From CAZBUH01 sp964495095 (GTDB lineage Bacteria; Bacillota; Clostridia; Oscillospirales; Oscillospiraceae): a stretch of 5,390 nt of DNA. A model generated the notes under the pieces. That model saw nothing but the letters and a program-made list of their open reading frames with translations, did no database searches and was not told where the DNA came from. The stretch is from positions 1 to 5,390 of the forward strand of contig CAZBUH010000113.1 of the NCBI GenBank assembly GCA_964495095.1, written 5' to 3'. The translations under genes were made by a program, and so were the position numbers. Shown here piece by piece: positions 5,364 through 5,390 of this stretch (its first letter is position 1; every line of letters starts with the position of its first letter).

Positions 5364-5390
5364 CATTTTACTCCGCCCTTATTTTTCGGC

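Noticed and set aside
5130..5366. - strand open frame of 78 codons with GGAG close to its ATG
   Set aside because: It runs through two or three hairpins and across the csoR promoter and both operators, with no recognisable domain; more likely chance.
1..5390. CRISPR array, tRNA, rRNA or insertion sequence
   Set aside because: No regularly spaced direct repeats, tRNA-like cloverleaf, rRNA stretch or transposase frame was seen on either strand.

Overview
The window is GC-rich but often uses ATA for isoleucine. It looks like a chromosomal segment from an anaerobic, gut-type member of the Clostridia (Firmicutes). This is inferred from three things: the CsoR and CopA sequence types, a Firmicutes-style Xre regulator with a membrane anchor, and strong sigma-A-type promoters. 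The genus cannot be told from the sequence alone.

Left block, + strand (1-1254): the end of a molybdenum cofactor operon. A moaC gene enters from outside the window. It overlaps by an ATGA junction with a 295-residue protein that carries a MogA domain (MPT adenylyltransferase) followed by a short MoaE-like domain (MPT synthase large subunit). Both genes act in making molybdopterin and loading it with metal. An 18-bp perfect hairpin ends the operon and also faces the convergent gene from the other side.

Middle block, - strand (1280-2280): a gene for a membrane-anchored DNA-binding protein (Xre-type HTH, one membrane span, exported C-terminal domain of unknown function). It has its own recognisable promoter, with a palindrome at the predicted transcription start. 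The 302-bp gap between it and copA also holds a roughly 60-bp degraded fragment of a copA-like gene.

Right block, - strand (2281-5185): a two-gene copper-efflux operon, csoR-copA. CsoR is the Cu(I)-sensing repressor. CopA is a P1B-type Cu(I)-exporting ATPase with an N-terminal metal-binding domain and, unusually, a CopZ-like metallochaperone domain fused to its C-terminus. The fusion junction contains a good Shine-Dalgarno sequence and an in-frame ATG, which could also yield free CopZ. It also has three closely spaced TAA stops in the -1 frame, as if copA and copZ were once separate. The operon promoter has perfect consensus -35 and -10 boxes 17 bp apart. One CsoR-type operator fills the spacer and a second lies at the start site. 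Copper binding to CsoR should release both and switch on export.

Right end (5186-5390): no convincing gene. It contains three strong hairpins, one a good intrinsic terminator for a - strand gene beyond the right edge. A 13-bp inverted repeat encloses two of them.
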